Shown: positions 10,822-24,615, counted from the first letter of the stretch. The stretch is DNA of 64,000 bases from Oncomelania hupensis (GCA_036898135.1 CM072515.1:21639230-21703229), one strand, 5' to 3'. Numbers and translations: made by a program. The notes: generated from the letters alone by a model not told the origin.

Positions 10822-12456
10822 TTAGAACTGCTTGAAAAGGTAAGTTTTGAGGGCAGACTGGAAGGAGGTGGGAGAGGGTTTCTGACGGAGAGAGAGTGGA
10901 AGAGTGTTCCAGATGGATGGGCCGTAGACAGAGAAGGAGCGGGACCCGAACGTGCTGAGTTTGGAGCGAGGAATGCGGAGGCGGAGAGGGTCGGAGGCAG
11001 AGCGAAGAGAGCGAGAAGGAATGTATGGGTGAAGTAAGTCAGAGAGATAGAGAGGAGCGGAGTTGTTGAGGGACTTGTAGCAGAGAGACAAGGTCTTGTA
11101 TTGAATGCGTTGGGAGATGGGAAGCCAGTGTAGGGCTTTGAGCAAGGGAGTGACGTGGTCAGATTTCTTCTTTCTGAGGACGAGGCGGGCAGTATTGTTT
11201 TGAACGCGTTGGAGAGGGAGAGTGGTGGAGCGGGGAAGGCCGGAAAGAAGGGAGTTGCAATAGTCGATGCGAGACAGGATGAGGGAGACAGCAAGTTTGG
11301 TGGCTGCTTCAGTGGTGAGGTATTTTCTGATCTGACTGATTCGACGGAGGTGGAAGTAGCAGGCCCGGGCGGTTGCAGAGACAAAGCTAGTCATTGAGAG
11401 AGAAGAGTCAAGGATAACGCCAAGGTTCTTGGCAGAGTCGGAGAGAGGGATAGAGGTACCGTCAAGCTGAAGATGGAGAGAGGAGGGGAGCTGAGGGAGT
11501 TTCTGGCGTGTGCCTACCAGCATGGCTTCCGTTTTGTCGTCGTTCAGTTTAAGTTTGTTTGCTGTCATCCAGTCCTTCACGTCTTCACAGCAGTCGGCCG
11601 TGCGAGTCAGGAGTGCCTGAATGTTGTCAGGTTTGTCTTTGTCTTGTAGTTGTGAGTCGTCAGCATAGAAGTGGTGGTTTATGTGATGAGACTGGATGAT
11701 GTTGGTCAGAGGGGAGGTGTAGAGTGTAAAAAGGACCGGACCCAGGACAGATCCCTGAGGAACTCCGCAGGAGAGCCTAACTGGGTCAGAGGATATGCCA
11801 TCGATGATAACGGACTGCCGTCTGTCAGAGAGGTAGGAAAGAAACCAGGAGTGAGCGGAGTCAGTGATGCCAAAGGAGTGTTGAAGGCGGTGGAGGAGGA
11901 TAGAATGGTCAATAGTGTCGAAGGCGGCAGAGAGATCGAGTAGGGTAAGAAGGGAGATGTTGCCTGAGTCAGTTGAGAGAAGAAGATCGTTAAGAATATG
12001 TAAAAGGGCTGTTTCAGTGCTGTGGTGCTTGCGATAGGCAGACTGGAAGGGACTGAGGAGATTGTTGATGGTGAGGTGAGCGTTGAGCTGGTTGAGGACA
12101 ACCTTTTCAAGTAGCTTAGACAGAAAAGAGAGATTGGAGACTGGGCGATAGTTTTTGAGGTCATTTGGGTCAAGGTTGTGTTTTTTGAGGAGAGGGCGAA
12201 CGATGGCAGACTTGAAGATATCAGGAACGGAGCCAGTTTCTAGAGAGGTGTTGATGATATCGGTGATGAAAGGCAGAAGTTTTGGGAGACCGTCCAAATA
12301 CAGGGAAGCTGGGAGGGGGTCTAGTTCACAGGTTTTGAGAGACATAGTCTTTATGATTTTGAGAACTTCTGCCTGAGAGAGAGAGCGGAAAAATGAGAGG
12401 GGGGGTGCCTGTGAAGGGGGAGTCAGGAGGGCAAGGCGGAGATGGTAGAATGTCAA
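10822..12456 (-). CDS. LINE ORF, 3' part: reverse transcriptase
   Basis: 544 codons, the continuation of the endonuclease frame after the homopolymer shift; the listed start is only the first ATG-like codon in this phase. Reverse transcriptase motifs are NYRPVSNLSFLSKLLEK (102-118), LSAAFDTIDHS (175-185; catalytic Asp in motif A), GVPQGSVLGPVLF (231-243) and FYADDSQL (263-270; catalytic Asp pair). The C-terminal part contains RIDYCNSLLSGLP and LHWLPISQRI, typical of the CR1/L2 group. No internal stop is present. It would copy its own RNA at nicked sites and possibly SINE RNAs with a matching 3' end. Confidence 0.93.
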   Translation of the reverse strand: MTFYHLRLALLTPPSQAPPLSFFRSLSQAEVLKIIKTMSLKTCELDPLPASLYLDGLPKLLPFITDIINTSLETGSVPDIFKSAIVRPLLKKHNLDPNDLKNYRPVSNLSFLSKLLEKVVLNQLNAHLTINNLLSPFQSAYRKHHSTETALLHILNDLLLSTDSGNISLLTLLDLSAAFDTIDHSILLHRLQHSFGITDSAHSWFLSYLSDRRQSVIIDGISSDPVRLSCGVPQGSVLGPVLFTLYTSPLTNIIQSHHINHHFYADDSQLQDKDKPDNIQALLTRTADCCEDVKDWMTANKLKLNDDKTEAMLVGTRQKLPQLPSSLHLQLDGTSIPLSDSAKNLGVILDSSLSMTSFVSATARACYFHLRRISQIRKYLTTEAATKLAVSLILSRIDYCNSLLSGLPRSTTLPLQRVQNNTARLVLRKKKSDHVTPLLKALHWLPISQRIQYKTLSLCYKSLNNSAPLYLSDLLHPYIPSRSLRSASDPLRLRIPRSKLSTFGSRSFSVYGPSIWNTLPLSLRQKPSPTSFQSALKTYLFKQF

Positions 12457-14335
12457 GTGTGTTGCGCAGAGATTGAATTTTGTCAGAGAAATAGGTGGAA
12501 AAGGCGGATGGGAGTTCTTCTTTTTTGTGTGTGTTGGGGAGTGGAGATTCTTTAGGTGTGCCTAAGAGTTTGTTCATCGTAGCGTAGAGAGTTTTGGAAG
12601 AAGTGGATTCTAGGATTTTGTTTTGGAGGTGTTTGCGTTTGGCATCAGAGATCAGTCTGCAGACTTTGGATCTGATGGTTTGGAAAATCTGTCTGTGAAC
12701 GGTTAGGCCAGATAAGCGCCAACGGCGCTCAGCTTGCCGACGCTCACGCTTGGCCGTTGCTATCTCATGGGTGAGCCAGGGGGAAGGGAGTCGGTCGGGC
12801 CTGGAGCAGGAGGTGACAGGGGCATGGTTGTCAAGAAGTTTACGGAGAGAGGAATCAAAGTGAGATGCAAGATCAGAGGAGGAAGAGTCAGAGAGAAGGT
12901 CGACAGCTTCGGCGAAGAAGATCTCACGGTTGACAGGTTTTAGTTTGCGGCGAGAGACAAGGAGTTGTTGTTTGTGAGGGGGAGGTAGATTGAGGAAGAC
13001 GAGAATAGCGAGGTGGTCGGAGGGGAGTACAGAGGAGATGTCAGAGTCGAGAAAGAGTTTATCGGAGGTGCGAGTGATGATCCAGTCAATGGTGTGGCCA
13101 AGACGGTGAGTGGGTTGTGTGATGTGTTGTGTAAGATTGTGGTTTGAAAGTGACCTGCATAGGCGTTTTGTGTCCGGGTGATCAGGTTTGTCAAAGTGAA
13201 CGTTGAAATCACCAAGGAGGATGTGTTTGCCGGATCGTGTGCTGTAATGGTCGAGGAGGAGGTCAAATTCAGTAAAGAACATAGAGTTGGTGAGTTTGTT
13301 TTGGGAGCTAGGCGGAGGGCGATAGATGCAGGAGAAAATTACTGAGTGGCCGGGGAGTGTTGCTTTGGCCTCGACATATTCAAATGAGGGATGTGTGAAG
13401 GGCAGAGATTGAGTGAAAGAGAGGTGAGCAGAAAGGCAGTCCCTGTAAATGATGGCAATGCCGCCTCCCCTGGAAGCGCGCGGAAAGGAGGCAAGTCGGT
13501 AGCCACTCGGAGTGGCGCTTGCGATAGTAGGTTCGTCACCCACTGGCCGGAGCCATGTTTCAGTTATCACGACAATATCTAGGTCATTGTCGGAGATGAA
13601 ATCCGAAATCACGTCGGCCTTGCCATCTTTGCAGATAGACTGAGCATTGAATAGACACAGTTTCAGGTTAGAGGAATGATGGGAAAAAGAGGTGGGAGAA
13701 GCAGACGATGACGAACACGCGTGGGGTGGTGGGGGAGTGTGGGGGGATGGAGTGGGAGGGGGAGGGATTGGAGAAAAAGAGGAAGAGCAAGGGGAGGAAG
13801 GTGAGGGGGTAGAAAGAGGGGATGGAGGGGAAGTGTAGGGGGATTGGGTGGGAGGGGGAGGGATGTAAGAAGGAGAGGATGAGAGAGAGAGGGGTGAGGA
13901 AGGCAAGGGAGCAGAAGGAGGAAAGGGTAGTAGAAGAAGACGGAGAAAGAGCAGACGCAGAAGAGGACGAAAGTGAAGGAGGGGGGTGCTGGTGTGAAGA
14001 GAGGCATGGAGAAGAAAGAATAGGAAGAAGGGTGGCAAGAAAAGAAGGAAGTGGAGAAAATGAAGAAAAATAGGAAGAAGTGTGGGAGGAGAAGGGTGAC
14101 AGAACAAGAGCAGGGGGGAGGAGAGAGGTGGAGGGGGGACGGATAAAGAAGAAGGAGTGGGGGTAGGAGTGTGTTTTGATCGGCGTGCACCGCGTCGATG
14201 TTTGCCTCCTCGGTTCCCGCGTCTTTTCATCCGTATTGCGCGTAGCGCGTTTTCGACTGTGTCTGTACTAGCCGTGTAGTGGTTATCGTGGCGGTTGAGA
14301 AGCATTAGCTGATCACGCGTGTACTGAATAAGCAT
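12326..14335 (-). CDS. LINE ORF, 5' part: endonuclease
   Basis: 669 codons. Residues 1-52 are basic, with YTRDQLMLL near the start. Residues 53-220 are low-complexity Pro/Ser/Leu. Residues 224-450 form an APE-like endonuclease with FNAQS (229-233), ETWL (259-262), GDFN (375-378), DW (417-418) and SDH (439-441), the expected catalytic positions for nicking target DNA. The product would nick genomic DNA to prime reverse transcription. The frame leaves the coding phase at a run of seven G (12399-12405, plus strand), and the last 27 residues are out of frame. The shift is a one-base indel that could be a mutation or a sequencing error. Confidence 0.88.
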   Translation of the reverse strand: MLIQYTRDQLMLLNRHDNHYTASTDTVENALRAIRMKRRGNRGGKHRRGARRSKHTPTPTPSSLSVPPPPLSSPLLLFCHPSPPTLLPIFLHFLHFLLFLPPFFLFFLLHASLHTSTPLLHFRPLLRLLFLRLLLLPFPPSAPLPSSPLSLSSSPSYIPPPPTQSPYTSPPSPLSTPSPSSPCSSSFSPIPPPPTPSPHTPPPPHACSSSSASPTSFSHHSSNLKLCLFNAQSICKDGKADVISDFISDNDLDIVVITETWLRPVGDEPTIASATPSGYRLASFPRASRGGGIAIIYRDCLSAHLSFTQSLPFTHPSFEYVEAKATLPGHSVIFSCIYRPPPSSQNKLTNSMFFTEFDLLLDHYSTRSGKHILLGDFNVHFDKPDHPDTKRLCRSLSNHNLTQHITQPTHRLGHTIDWIITRTSDKLFLDSDISSVLPSDHLAILVFLNLPPPHKQQLLVSRRKLKPVNREIFFAEAVDLLSDSSSSDLASHFDSSLRKLLDNHAPVTSCSRPDRLPSPWLTHEIATAKRERRQAERRWRLSGLTVHRQIFQTIRSKVCRLISDAKRKHLQNKILESTSSKTLYATMNKLLGTPKESPLPNTHKKEELPSAFSTYFSDKIQSLRNTLDILPSPPCPPDSPFTGTPPLIFPLSLSGRSSQNHKDYVSQNL

Positions 14336-14339
14336 CCTT

Positions 14340-14990
14340 GTTTGTTTGTTTGTATGTTTACAAGAGAACAGTGGAGAGAAGGAGAAGGGTGCAGAGAAAT
14401 GGACAGGGGAGATGTGCGTTAAGGTGTGAGTGTGTGTTGGGGTTTGTAGTTACAGTGTGCTTCGATTCATTCTTGAGTACGCTTTTTTGTGTGCTCCAAA
14501 GCTATGCAGTAATTATATATATGTGTATTTAATTCCTTCCACCACACCTTTGTTACGTGGCACCTAATAAATTAGTGTTCGCGCATTTCATGTAAGAACT
14601 AGATCTGTTTGAACCGTTCGTTAATTCATTCTTTTTTATTTTATTTCGCCCCCTACCCCTTTCCCTTACAGTGGTTATCCCCGTCTGTGGTATCGGCAAT
14701 GGTGAATGCAGATGTTACACTTCAGTGTTCATTCAATCAATGACCTTTCCAATCATGTAGTCATTCAATCGGCGCCGTAAATCAATTAGCACTGTCTTGT
14801 TTATCATGATAATTAGAAGCGCGCCCACTACCTGAGGGGAGGGGGGGGGGTGTGTGAATTCAGCTGGACCCGAGCTGTCCTCTACTTTTAAACCCGGGAA
14901 TTTAGTTCATGAGGAACTATTTTGTGAGAGTGGCAGAGTGAGGGGGAGGAGGAGAGAGATAAAAGTATGTGTGTCTGTGTACTTGCTAAA
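14340..14990. other. Non-coding stretch upstream of the L2-like LINE
   Basis: May include the LINE 5' UTR (minus-strand reading), but no boundary or target-site duplication could be fixed. No gene recognised. Confidence 0.4.
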
Positions 14991-14992
14991 GA

Positions 14993-14995
<3 letters not shown>

Positions 14996-15063
<68 letters not shown>

Positions 15064-15132
15064 CGAAGTCGAAGTCGAAACCTTTAATAGGATAATAGCA
15101 TGAGGTCCTTTGGACCTGTCTTACAGCTAGTC

Positions 15133-15221
<89 letters not shown>
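14996..15221. repeat. Two (GA)n tracts with a unique spacer
   Basis: GA tracts at 14996-15060 and 15135-15221 flank a 74-bp unique spacer that starts with a short AGTCGA triplication. Confidence 0.95.
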
Positions 15222-15225
<4 letters not shown>

Positions 15226-15229
15226 CTCA

Positions 15230-17180
15230 CCATTCGGTTTTATTTTTCTATTGAGTAACATTTTCGGGGCTGGGTAAGGGAAGGGGAGAGTGGGGAGTGG
15301 ATGTTGCAAAGCCTGTTTTATATCTTCAGTTTGTTGTATCTACTTCATGTTCTTGTTACTGCCAGTATAATAGTTCAAATTAGCAGCGATTTTGTCGACT
15401 TTGATTTCAAGATGGCAGTATTATTTCTTCTGTATTGAGAGACGTCAGTTCGTACCGTACGTTTGCGAGAAAATCACCAGGGTTGGTTTGGAGCTAGCAG
15501 AGGTGGGAAGTAGTGGAGGGATTGGCGGGAAGAAGGCGCGAACTGTCAAGGTAATCAGGAAATAATTCAAGAAATATTGTGTTCATTTCCTGTACATTTT
15601 GATTGTACGATGGCTTCGGTTTAATGGAAGTGAAAAGCTGGAATAGTTTTGTTTCTAACCGGGTAGTGGCTTCTTGTTGAAGAATTAATATTGTTGAATG
15701 ACGTCATCGTGAGCTATTCTGAGGAACATTAATTCTCGCTGGACATATTTTTCTGTTGTTGTTTTCCATAAATCTGTTCCCCAAAAGCTTTGTTTGCTGG
15801 AACAATATTTGATCGATCCACCCCACCCCCTCTTCTCCCCAACAATGGCGTTATTTTTTGCCAGCAATTTAATGCTGGTGTAACCCGTCCCGCTGCCCCC
15901 CCTTTCCAAGACCTATAAGTTTTCCATTGCAATCCAATTTGTCTTGCTTATTTTATCCATTTGCGTTTTATTTTCATCAGCGTAAAAGAAGGAGAGTGGA
16001 GGATGTGAGGGGCGAGGGAACATAGACAAGAGAAATATAATTAATTGCAGAGTTATTATTGTGAACTTCTTTCTTGTCCTTTCTCTTTTGTCAGTTGAGT
16101 TCTGTTAGGTCAATGCTAAAAAGACTTTAATATTATCATTATTTTTCTCCTTGTCTTCTGTGTTGTGATTTAACTCGGTTGTACACTCTCGCGAGTAAAA
16201 GAAACATTGATTGCTTATTAGTACTATTGTTTTACAGAAAAAAAATAGACACTGAAAATAGTTGGCTTGAAAAATTGCAGGCAGTGCAGTTTCTTGTTTG
16301 GTGCAGGGTAGCGGAGGATTCTGTAGATGGATTTGTTTCAGTTTATCTTTAGGAGAGTTTTTATTACTAGAGGGCTTGCTGTGTGTATGTATGCTGTTTT
16401 GTTTGTTTCTCAGAGTTGTTTGTTTGTTATGGAAACAACTGACAGTCTTTGAGTGGGTTGTTGGAGGAGGGGCTGTTTTTTTTGTTTTGTTTTGTTTGTT
16501 TGCTATTCAACGTTGTTTGTTGTCTAAACACATTTGCTGTCCACAAATGTGATCTTGTAATTGGTGTGGGTGAGAAAGGCGAAGAGGCTTAGTTTTCTTG
16601 TTCTTGCCTTTGTTTGCCTAACACGTTTGCTTGTTTGTTGGTTTGCTTTTTCAAACTAATCATTTCAAACATGTTTGCTTGGTTTTGTAAAAAATTATCC
16701 CCCCCTCTCTCTCTCCCTCCGCAAACTAACCGGTTTTCAAGCCTTGTGAGCTCGCGAGGATCATCACAATGGTTTGTTTTTAGTTTACCTCAGCATTTCA
16801 ACACTGACATGTCCGTGGGCTTGTCGAGCTGAAACGCGATCTTTAACGCTGCAAATATAAATCTGATTTACTGGCATTTGACTGTCAGGCCAGTCGGGGA
16901 AATAATGGCTGAAGTAATGCGAGGCATGCCAAGCGTTTCTGATGAAAGGCCGTATTTATGGCTATTACAAACCCGTTTGAAATGAGATTTTTCTTCCTTG
17001 CTTGTCAGCCTTCGTTTCCATTCCGAGTATATGTCTCTTGAGTCTATACGGGGATTTATGTGGACTAAATTTACATGTTGATTCAAGGTGTTGGCTCTCG
17101 AAGTCCTCGATGTTCGCTTTGTCATCGCTTCTGTTCCCATCGACTTCGACCTTTTTGTTCTGGGATGACCTTGTGTGTGC
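15230..17180. other. T-rich non-coding stretch
   Basis: No exon or element is recognised. GTTT-rich low-complexity patches lie at 16330-16530 and 16610-16690, and a CRE octamer at 15699-15706. An 84-codon hydrophobic frame at 16298 is a product of T-rich sequence. Confidence 0.5.
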
Positions 17181-17181
17181 G

Positions 17182-17498
17182 TGTGTGTGTGTGTGTGTGT
17201 GTATGTGTGTTTGTATTCGCTCTCTCTTTTTACAAAAATACGAATAGTTATGTATTTTTCCAATGTCGTGTTTATATTCTTATTTCTTTAATATTTCGTA
17301 TTGTTTGACATTTCGAAAGGACGGATGAAATGTGAGTTCTATAGAACATCCCTGTCGTTTCTTAATGTAATTTCTTCCTTCTGTATGCGTGCCTGCGCGT
17401 GCGTGTATGTCTCTGTCGCTGTCTGTCTCTCTGTCTCTGCCTGATATATCTGTCTCTGTCTATATGTCTCTGTCTCTCTCTCTATCCTCTCTATCCTC

Positions 17499-17585
<87 letters not shown>
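17182..17585. repeat. (GT)n and (CT)n microsatellites
   Basis: (GT)n lies at 17182-17212. A CT-rich zone from 17405 becomes a pure (CT)n at about 17501-17585, right beside the decayed LINE. Confidence 0.95.
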
Positions 17586-17588
<3 letters not shown>

Positions 17589-17603
17589 GTGAGGTATGCA
17601 AAA

Positions 17604-19125
<1,522 letters not shown>

Positions 19126-21903
19126 AAAGATAAAACTATTGACTTGTTGTACACAAACATCAAGGAAGCGTACAGCTCCTACCAAAAGCCCCCAGTGGGG
19201 AAATCGGACCATAACTCTGTGCTGTTGTTGCCTAAATACAAACAAAAACTGAAGACGCAACCAGTAGTTAAGAAGACAGTGAAGGTGTGGGACAGGGAGG
19301 GGATAGAGAAGCTACAGGGGTGTTTTGACTGTACCGATTGGGGAGTGTTTCAGGATGACAACATTGACACTATGACCGATGTGGTTAGCAGCTACATAGA
19401 GTTCTGTGAGGGGGTGTGTATCAGGGAGAAGACGGTGACTGTGTACCCAAACCAAAAGCCTTGGGTGACCAAGGAGTTCAAAGAAGCTCTAAAAGAGAAA
19501 CACAGTAGGCCAGAGGGGAAGAAGAACATCAAGAAACTATCAGAGAAGTGTAGAAAGAGGTACAAAGAGCGGGTAGAGGGCAAGTTAGCTAGTGGGGATG
19601 TGAAAGGGATGTGGGATGGGATCAGAGAGATCACAGGCACCAAGAAGAAGAGCAAGAGTGCAACAACAGACGGGGACCCTGTGCAGTTTGCCAACGAACT
19701 GAACGCGTTCTACGCGCGCTTTGACAAGCCCGACAGCCAGCTGCAGGCGGTGCTAGAGACAACGGCGGCGGTGGAGGCGGACAAGAGGCTGACGGTCAGC
19801 ACCCAGGAGGTCCACAGGGTCTTCACCAAGCTCAAGCCAGGCAAGGCGTCCGGACCTGACGGCATCAGCCCTCGAGTGCTGAAAGTGTGCGCCGAGCAGC
19901 TAGCCGCGGTGTTCCAGACCCTCTTCAACATGAGCCTAAGAGCAGGAAAGGTGCCAACAGCGTGGAAGATGGCGCGAATAGTACCAGTGCCAAAGAAACC
20001 TGTCTGCAAAGAACTGAATGACTTCAGACCCATCGCTCTAACACCAGTGGTGATGAAATGTCTGGAGAAGCTAGTGCTGAAACGCCTACTACAGCAGACG
20101 GAGGACCTCATGGACCCCCTGCAGTTTGCGTACCGCGCGCGGAGGGGCACCGACGACGCGGCGATGTACATCATCCACAGCATCCTTCAACACCTGGAAA
20201 AGTCCAACACGTCGGCCAGAGTGCTGTACGTCGATTTCAGCTCGGCGTTCAACACCGTCAGACCCAGCCTGATGTTTGAGAAACTCAGTACGATGTCAGT
20301 GGCACCGCAGCTCATCAAGTGGGTGATCGACTTTCTGGTCGGGCGGTCGCAGTTCGTCGCAGTGGGTGGGGTGAAATCCGACGTCCTGACCATCAACACG
20401 GGGACGCCTCAAGGTTGCTGCTTGTCGCCGACGCTCTTCACGCTCTACACCAACGACTGCCGGGCCTCTGAGGCCGACAACACGCTGGCGAAGTTCGCCG
20501 ACGACTCAGCGCTGGTGGGGTTAGTGACGGGCGACGACGACTCGCAGTACAGACGCGACGTTGACAGGCTGGTAGAGTGGTGCCAGCAAAACAGCCTTGA
20601 CCTCAACGTGGGGAAAACTAAAGAAATGGTCACAGATTTTAGAAGATCCGGAAGTGCGCCAGAGCCGTTGACAATCGGTGACCAGGTCGTAGAGCAGGTC
20701 GACGAGTACAAATACCTGGGCGTCACCGTCAGCTCCGACATGTCATGGACCAAGCATGTAGACAAGGTAGTCAGCAAATGTCACTCCAGGCTGTACTTCC
20801 TAAGGAAACTGCGCCAATTCAAAGTCAACAGCGAAATTCTGACCTCCTTCTACGGAGCCAGCATAGAGAGCGTGCTGAGCTTTAACCTGACCACGTGGCT
20901 GCATGGATGCAAAGAGGAGGACAGAGACAGACTGAGACGGGTGGTCAGGCAGGCGGAGAGGGTGGTGGGGTCGCAACTGCCCAGTATCGAGGAGCTGGAG
21001 TGCAGCCGCACTGTTAGAAAGGCTCGCAAGATAGCGGAAGACGAGCTGCACCCACTGCATGGCGAGTTCCAGATGCTCCCCTCTGGCCGCAGGTACAGGG
21101 TTGCCAAGTGCAGGACCAACCGTTTCCAGCAGACGTTTGTCCCCTCTGCAATCACGCTACTCAACGAGCAGTTAAAATAAATCTCCATAGCATTTGGGCA
21201 GGGTAAAGGGGTGGGGGTGGGTGGGAATGGGGTAAGATAAACTGTAACTTGTCTCAATAAGAGCTACCTTCATCTTTCTATTTACTGTATGCCGAATGAA
21301 TGTGTGCGAAAATTATTGATTGTGTGCGAATAATGTATACTCACTAGTCATGTAACGTATTATTGGTGATGATACCAATTGCGCATTAGGCCTATGTATT
21401 TACTAGTCATATTGTGTACTAGTCATGATAATTTAAATGGAATTTTTGTTCATCAAGTGCTGTATGAATGTGTGCGAAATTGTATTGATTGTCTTTGCAT
21501 GATGTATACATTGACTATTAATGTAATGTGAACTGTGAGGCGTTGTATGTTGGTTTAATTAATTGACGTATAGATTGAGATGTGGGTGCTTGAGGTGATT
21601 AGGTGACATGATATATATTGACAGTGTTTGCGGTTTTATTTTGTAATCTGATTGCCTGATGTGTGATGTTTGATTGTTTATTTTTTATATCCTATTTTGT
21701 GTAAATGTGAGAAAGCGATGTGTCTGCTTGCACTATGCTGTAATGTATTGTATTGTGAGAAAGCGATGTGTCTGCTTGCACTGTGCTGTAATGTATTGTA
21801 TTGTGTATGAACTTATAACCTATATTCTGATGTATTCCGATATGCGCAAAACAAATTCTTCACACATGAAGTCAATAAATCTTGAATCTTGAATCTTGAA
21901 TCT
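19126..21903 (+). mobile_element. 5'-truncated Rex1/CR1-like LINE
   Basis: It starts within the last part of the endonuclease (GKSDH remnant). It continues through an intact reverse transcriptase to a stop at 21178-21180, then a 3' UTR of about 700 bp with a 48-bp tandem duplication. It ends in AATAAA followed by three to four CTTGAAT units (21880-21903). The heptamer tail is LINE-like and not poly-A. It is GC-rich and free of internal stops, so the insertion is recent. The left boundary (about 19120-19135) lies inside the older LINE. Confidence 0.88.
21707..21802 (+). repeat. 48-bp tandem duplication in the LINE 3' UTR
   Basis: Two 48-bp units (21707-21754 and 21755-21802) differ at one visible base. 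Each carries GTGAGAAAGCGATGTGTCTG. Confidence 0.95.
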
Positions 21904-21986
21904 ACATATGAATATGAATATATATGAATATATACACAGAAATTGCATACCGATGTTAAATATATTATAGTGTAATACGTCACACA

Positions 21987-22123
<137 letters not shown>

Positions 22124-22124
22124 A

Positions 22125-23598
22125 AAATAAACATTAGCTAATCATTTTAAATGTTGGAATGTTCTCGAAATGTTTGATAAATTGGTTTTAAACCCTGTCT
22201 GTATTGCTAAAGACATTAAAAAATACAATTGTCAAATTCGCTCTATCTCTCTGAGTCTGTTATTGCTTTATTTTGTTTGCAAATAATTTATTTAGTTTCT
22301 AGTCTAATGTGTTATATGCTATTGTTTTAGTTTCGATATATCAAGTTTACTGTATTTCATTTCTTAAAGTGAAATCATTGTGTGTCATTTCTTAAAGTTG
22401 ATTCATGTCACGGTACGCGTCCTAACCTTCGTTACCTAGATTCATTTACCTTCCTTATCATGGATCCTGCATCCAGGCAAGGTCGGCACCTTTTGTACCG
22501 TATCCTTCGCCTAATAGATCACAAAAAAGCTTTAGTGAAAATAGGTCTCTAGTTCTTTAGTGTAAATCCAGGCCGCACACATATTCCACAACGCACCACG
22601 CATGAGTAATGATCCATATTTTTATTTACCTGCTGGTCAAGAGTGTATAGTTGGTCACGGTGATTTTTATATTACTTTCTCGGCGCCCAGCATCTGCCTG
22701 TATTTATTGTGGAAACCAACTGAGTCTAGCGTCAATATAGCGAAGACAATACTGTTTTGACTGTTAAGACTGAACAGGAAGCCACGACCTCTTTCGATTT
22801 CAAGGTATAAGTTAGAGACCCGATGCTTAAAACGGTTTTAAACATGTATTACTACTACTACTACTGCTACTACTACTACTGTTTGTTTGATCATAGATTT
22901 CATTAAGTCATGAATTATTCAATTTCTTCTAATGGTTTGTTTGTTGTTTTAATTTTTTACAAATAGTCTAGCCACTTTTTTTTTAAATTTAATTTTTTGT
23001 ACCTATGTTATTTAATTAAGCATTATTAGTTTCAATAAATATTTCTTAATTATTTATTTTGGTTTGGGAGAGGAGGGATGGTGGGAGGGGGGGGGGAATT
23101 ATTTATTAATTTGTTTTAATTTCAAGCATTCTTTTTTTTTTTTTTTTTTAGTTCTTTTTAATAAATAATAATGATTATTATTATTTTATCATTTTTAATT
23201 TTATTATTATTATTATTTTTTATTTTTTATTATTTTTTCTTAAATAATTAATTTTTATTATTATTATTTATTTTTTTTAAATGGGGTGTGGAGGTGTAGG
23301 GGCCTGGAGGCCAAACTTCAACTTTCTGTAAGACGTAAAATGACATTTATAAATACTTCGTTCTTCACAGGTGAAGTTGAACGGTTCCACTGTTTATTTA
23401 TTTATTTTTAAAAAAAATTGTTTCTTAATGTGAACTAATTGTTATAAGGTAATGTATGTTGTTACAAATGTATGTGTATGTCAGTAGTATAATAATGTTT
23501 ATGGTTTGATAATGTGGAAAATATCTATGATGTGCGCATGGTAGATTTCGTAATTTGTTTATGTTACATCAGTACAACTTATGTTAATCTGATAATAA
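22125..23598. other. AT-rich non-coding stretch
   Basis: No gene recognised. 22850-22880 has a short CTA run, and 22970-23280 is a poly-A/T and ATT-rich zone with a T17 run near 23132. Confidence 0.5.
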
Positions 23599-23599
23599 A

Positions 23600-23757
<158 letters not shown>

Positions 23758-23759
23758 CA

Positions 23760-24478
23760 TCGTGTTTCAAGCGACGACGGCTTTGTGCCAAGGGTCAGTC
23801 CCAGATGTCTTGTTTGAGTTTATTATGCATTGTTGACTTTTAATTGGAGAGATGTAATTTTTTTAGGAGGGGGGAGTGGGGGGGGGGGAAATTGTGCGGT
23901 CTTTGATGGAAAGTTGTATTAAAAACATCCTTATCTCCCCACAGGGGTGGCTTTGAGGATGGCTCTCGTTGTTTCTCAGCATTTGATGGGAGAGACCTAG
24001 AAATATAACTTGTGTTAAATTCAACTGTTTGGTTTAGATTTGCATCATTTAGAAATACACCCAAATGGGGAGGTAAGTGGGGGATGGATCGATTGATTTG
24101 ATTGATTGATTGATTATGAGATTGCCATCTCCGATTTGTTTTGTCATCGACGAGGCCAAAGAGAGACCACACCACACCGTGCTGTTGTGTATTCAATAGA
24201 ACCCATAGAACATGACGTGCAAGCAAAGAACCAATCAGCCTATAACATCTTCATGCGCCGATGTTTATTGAATGTGACACTTGTCTCAGTATGTCTCGAC
24301 AATACAGCAAGCGCTGCCAACCAGACGGGCACACACCTATACTGTTTCGTAAAAATGATGAAGTGTGATTAGACGTACCAATGTACATTTCTTTAGTAGT
24401 CGTGTACCTAATAGGTTACACTCTTTGATACATAGATGTGTTTTGTATTATTATTAAAGACCAAGCGTTAGACGATGC
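23760..24478. other. Non-coding stretch
   Basis: No element recognised. A frame at 24106-24372 (88 codons) has a non-ATG start and no recognisable domain. Confidence 0.45.
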
Positions 24479-24479
24479 G

Positions 24480-24615
24480 CCTAAGACGGCAAATAGACGC
24501 CTCTGGAAGCTTAAGTTAGATCTTGTATCGGCGAGAGCCTTGAGCGGATCTTAAGCTTGAAAAGTGCAATATAAGAATGATGAAATAAATACATAAATAA
24601 CTAAATAAGTACATA
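24480..24615 (+). repeat. Retroelement 3'-tail fragment
   Basis: Strings like GCCTCTGGAAGCTTAAGTTAG and AGTGCAATATAAGAATG, followed by AAATA-type repeats, resemble the fragment at 46500-46665. Both look like old 3' ends of LINEs or SINEs. Confidence 0.4.

Larger units (their letters stand above)
10595..14335 (-). mobile_element. Near-complete L2/CR1-like LINE
   Basis: A non-LTR retrotransposon on the minus strand. Reading direction: an N-terminal basic and Pro/Ser-rich region, an APE-type endonuclease, a reverse transcriptase, a C-terminal domain, a roughly 200-bp 3' UTR, then a 3' end GATAAGCGCATTATAAATAC (about 10617-10636) and an (ATT)n tail at 10595-10613. The tail is microsatellite-like and not poly-A, as in CR1/L2 elements. 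The element is distinctly more GC-rich than its surroundings. One frameshift (12399-12405) separates endonuclease from reverse transcriptase; otherwise the frame is long and clean, pointing to a young copy. The true 5' end was not located. Confidence 0.9.

Noticed and set aside
10773..14190. Several 60-200-codon frames on both strands inside the L2-like LINE
   Set aside because: They overlap the recognised endonuclease and reverse transcriptase frames in other phases and lack any domain.
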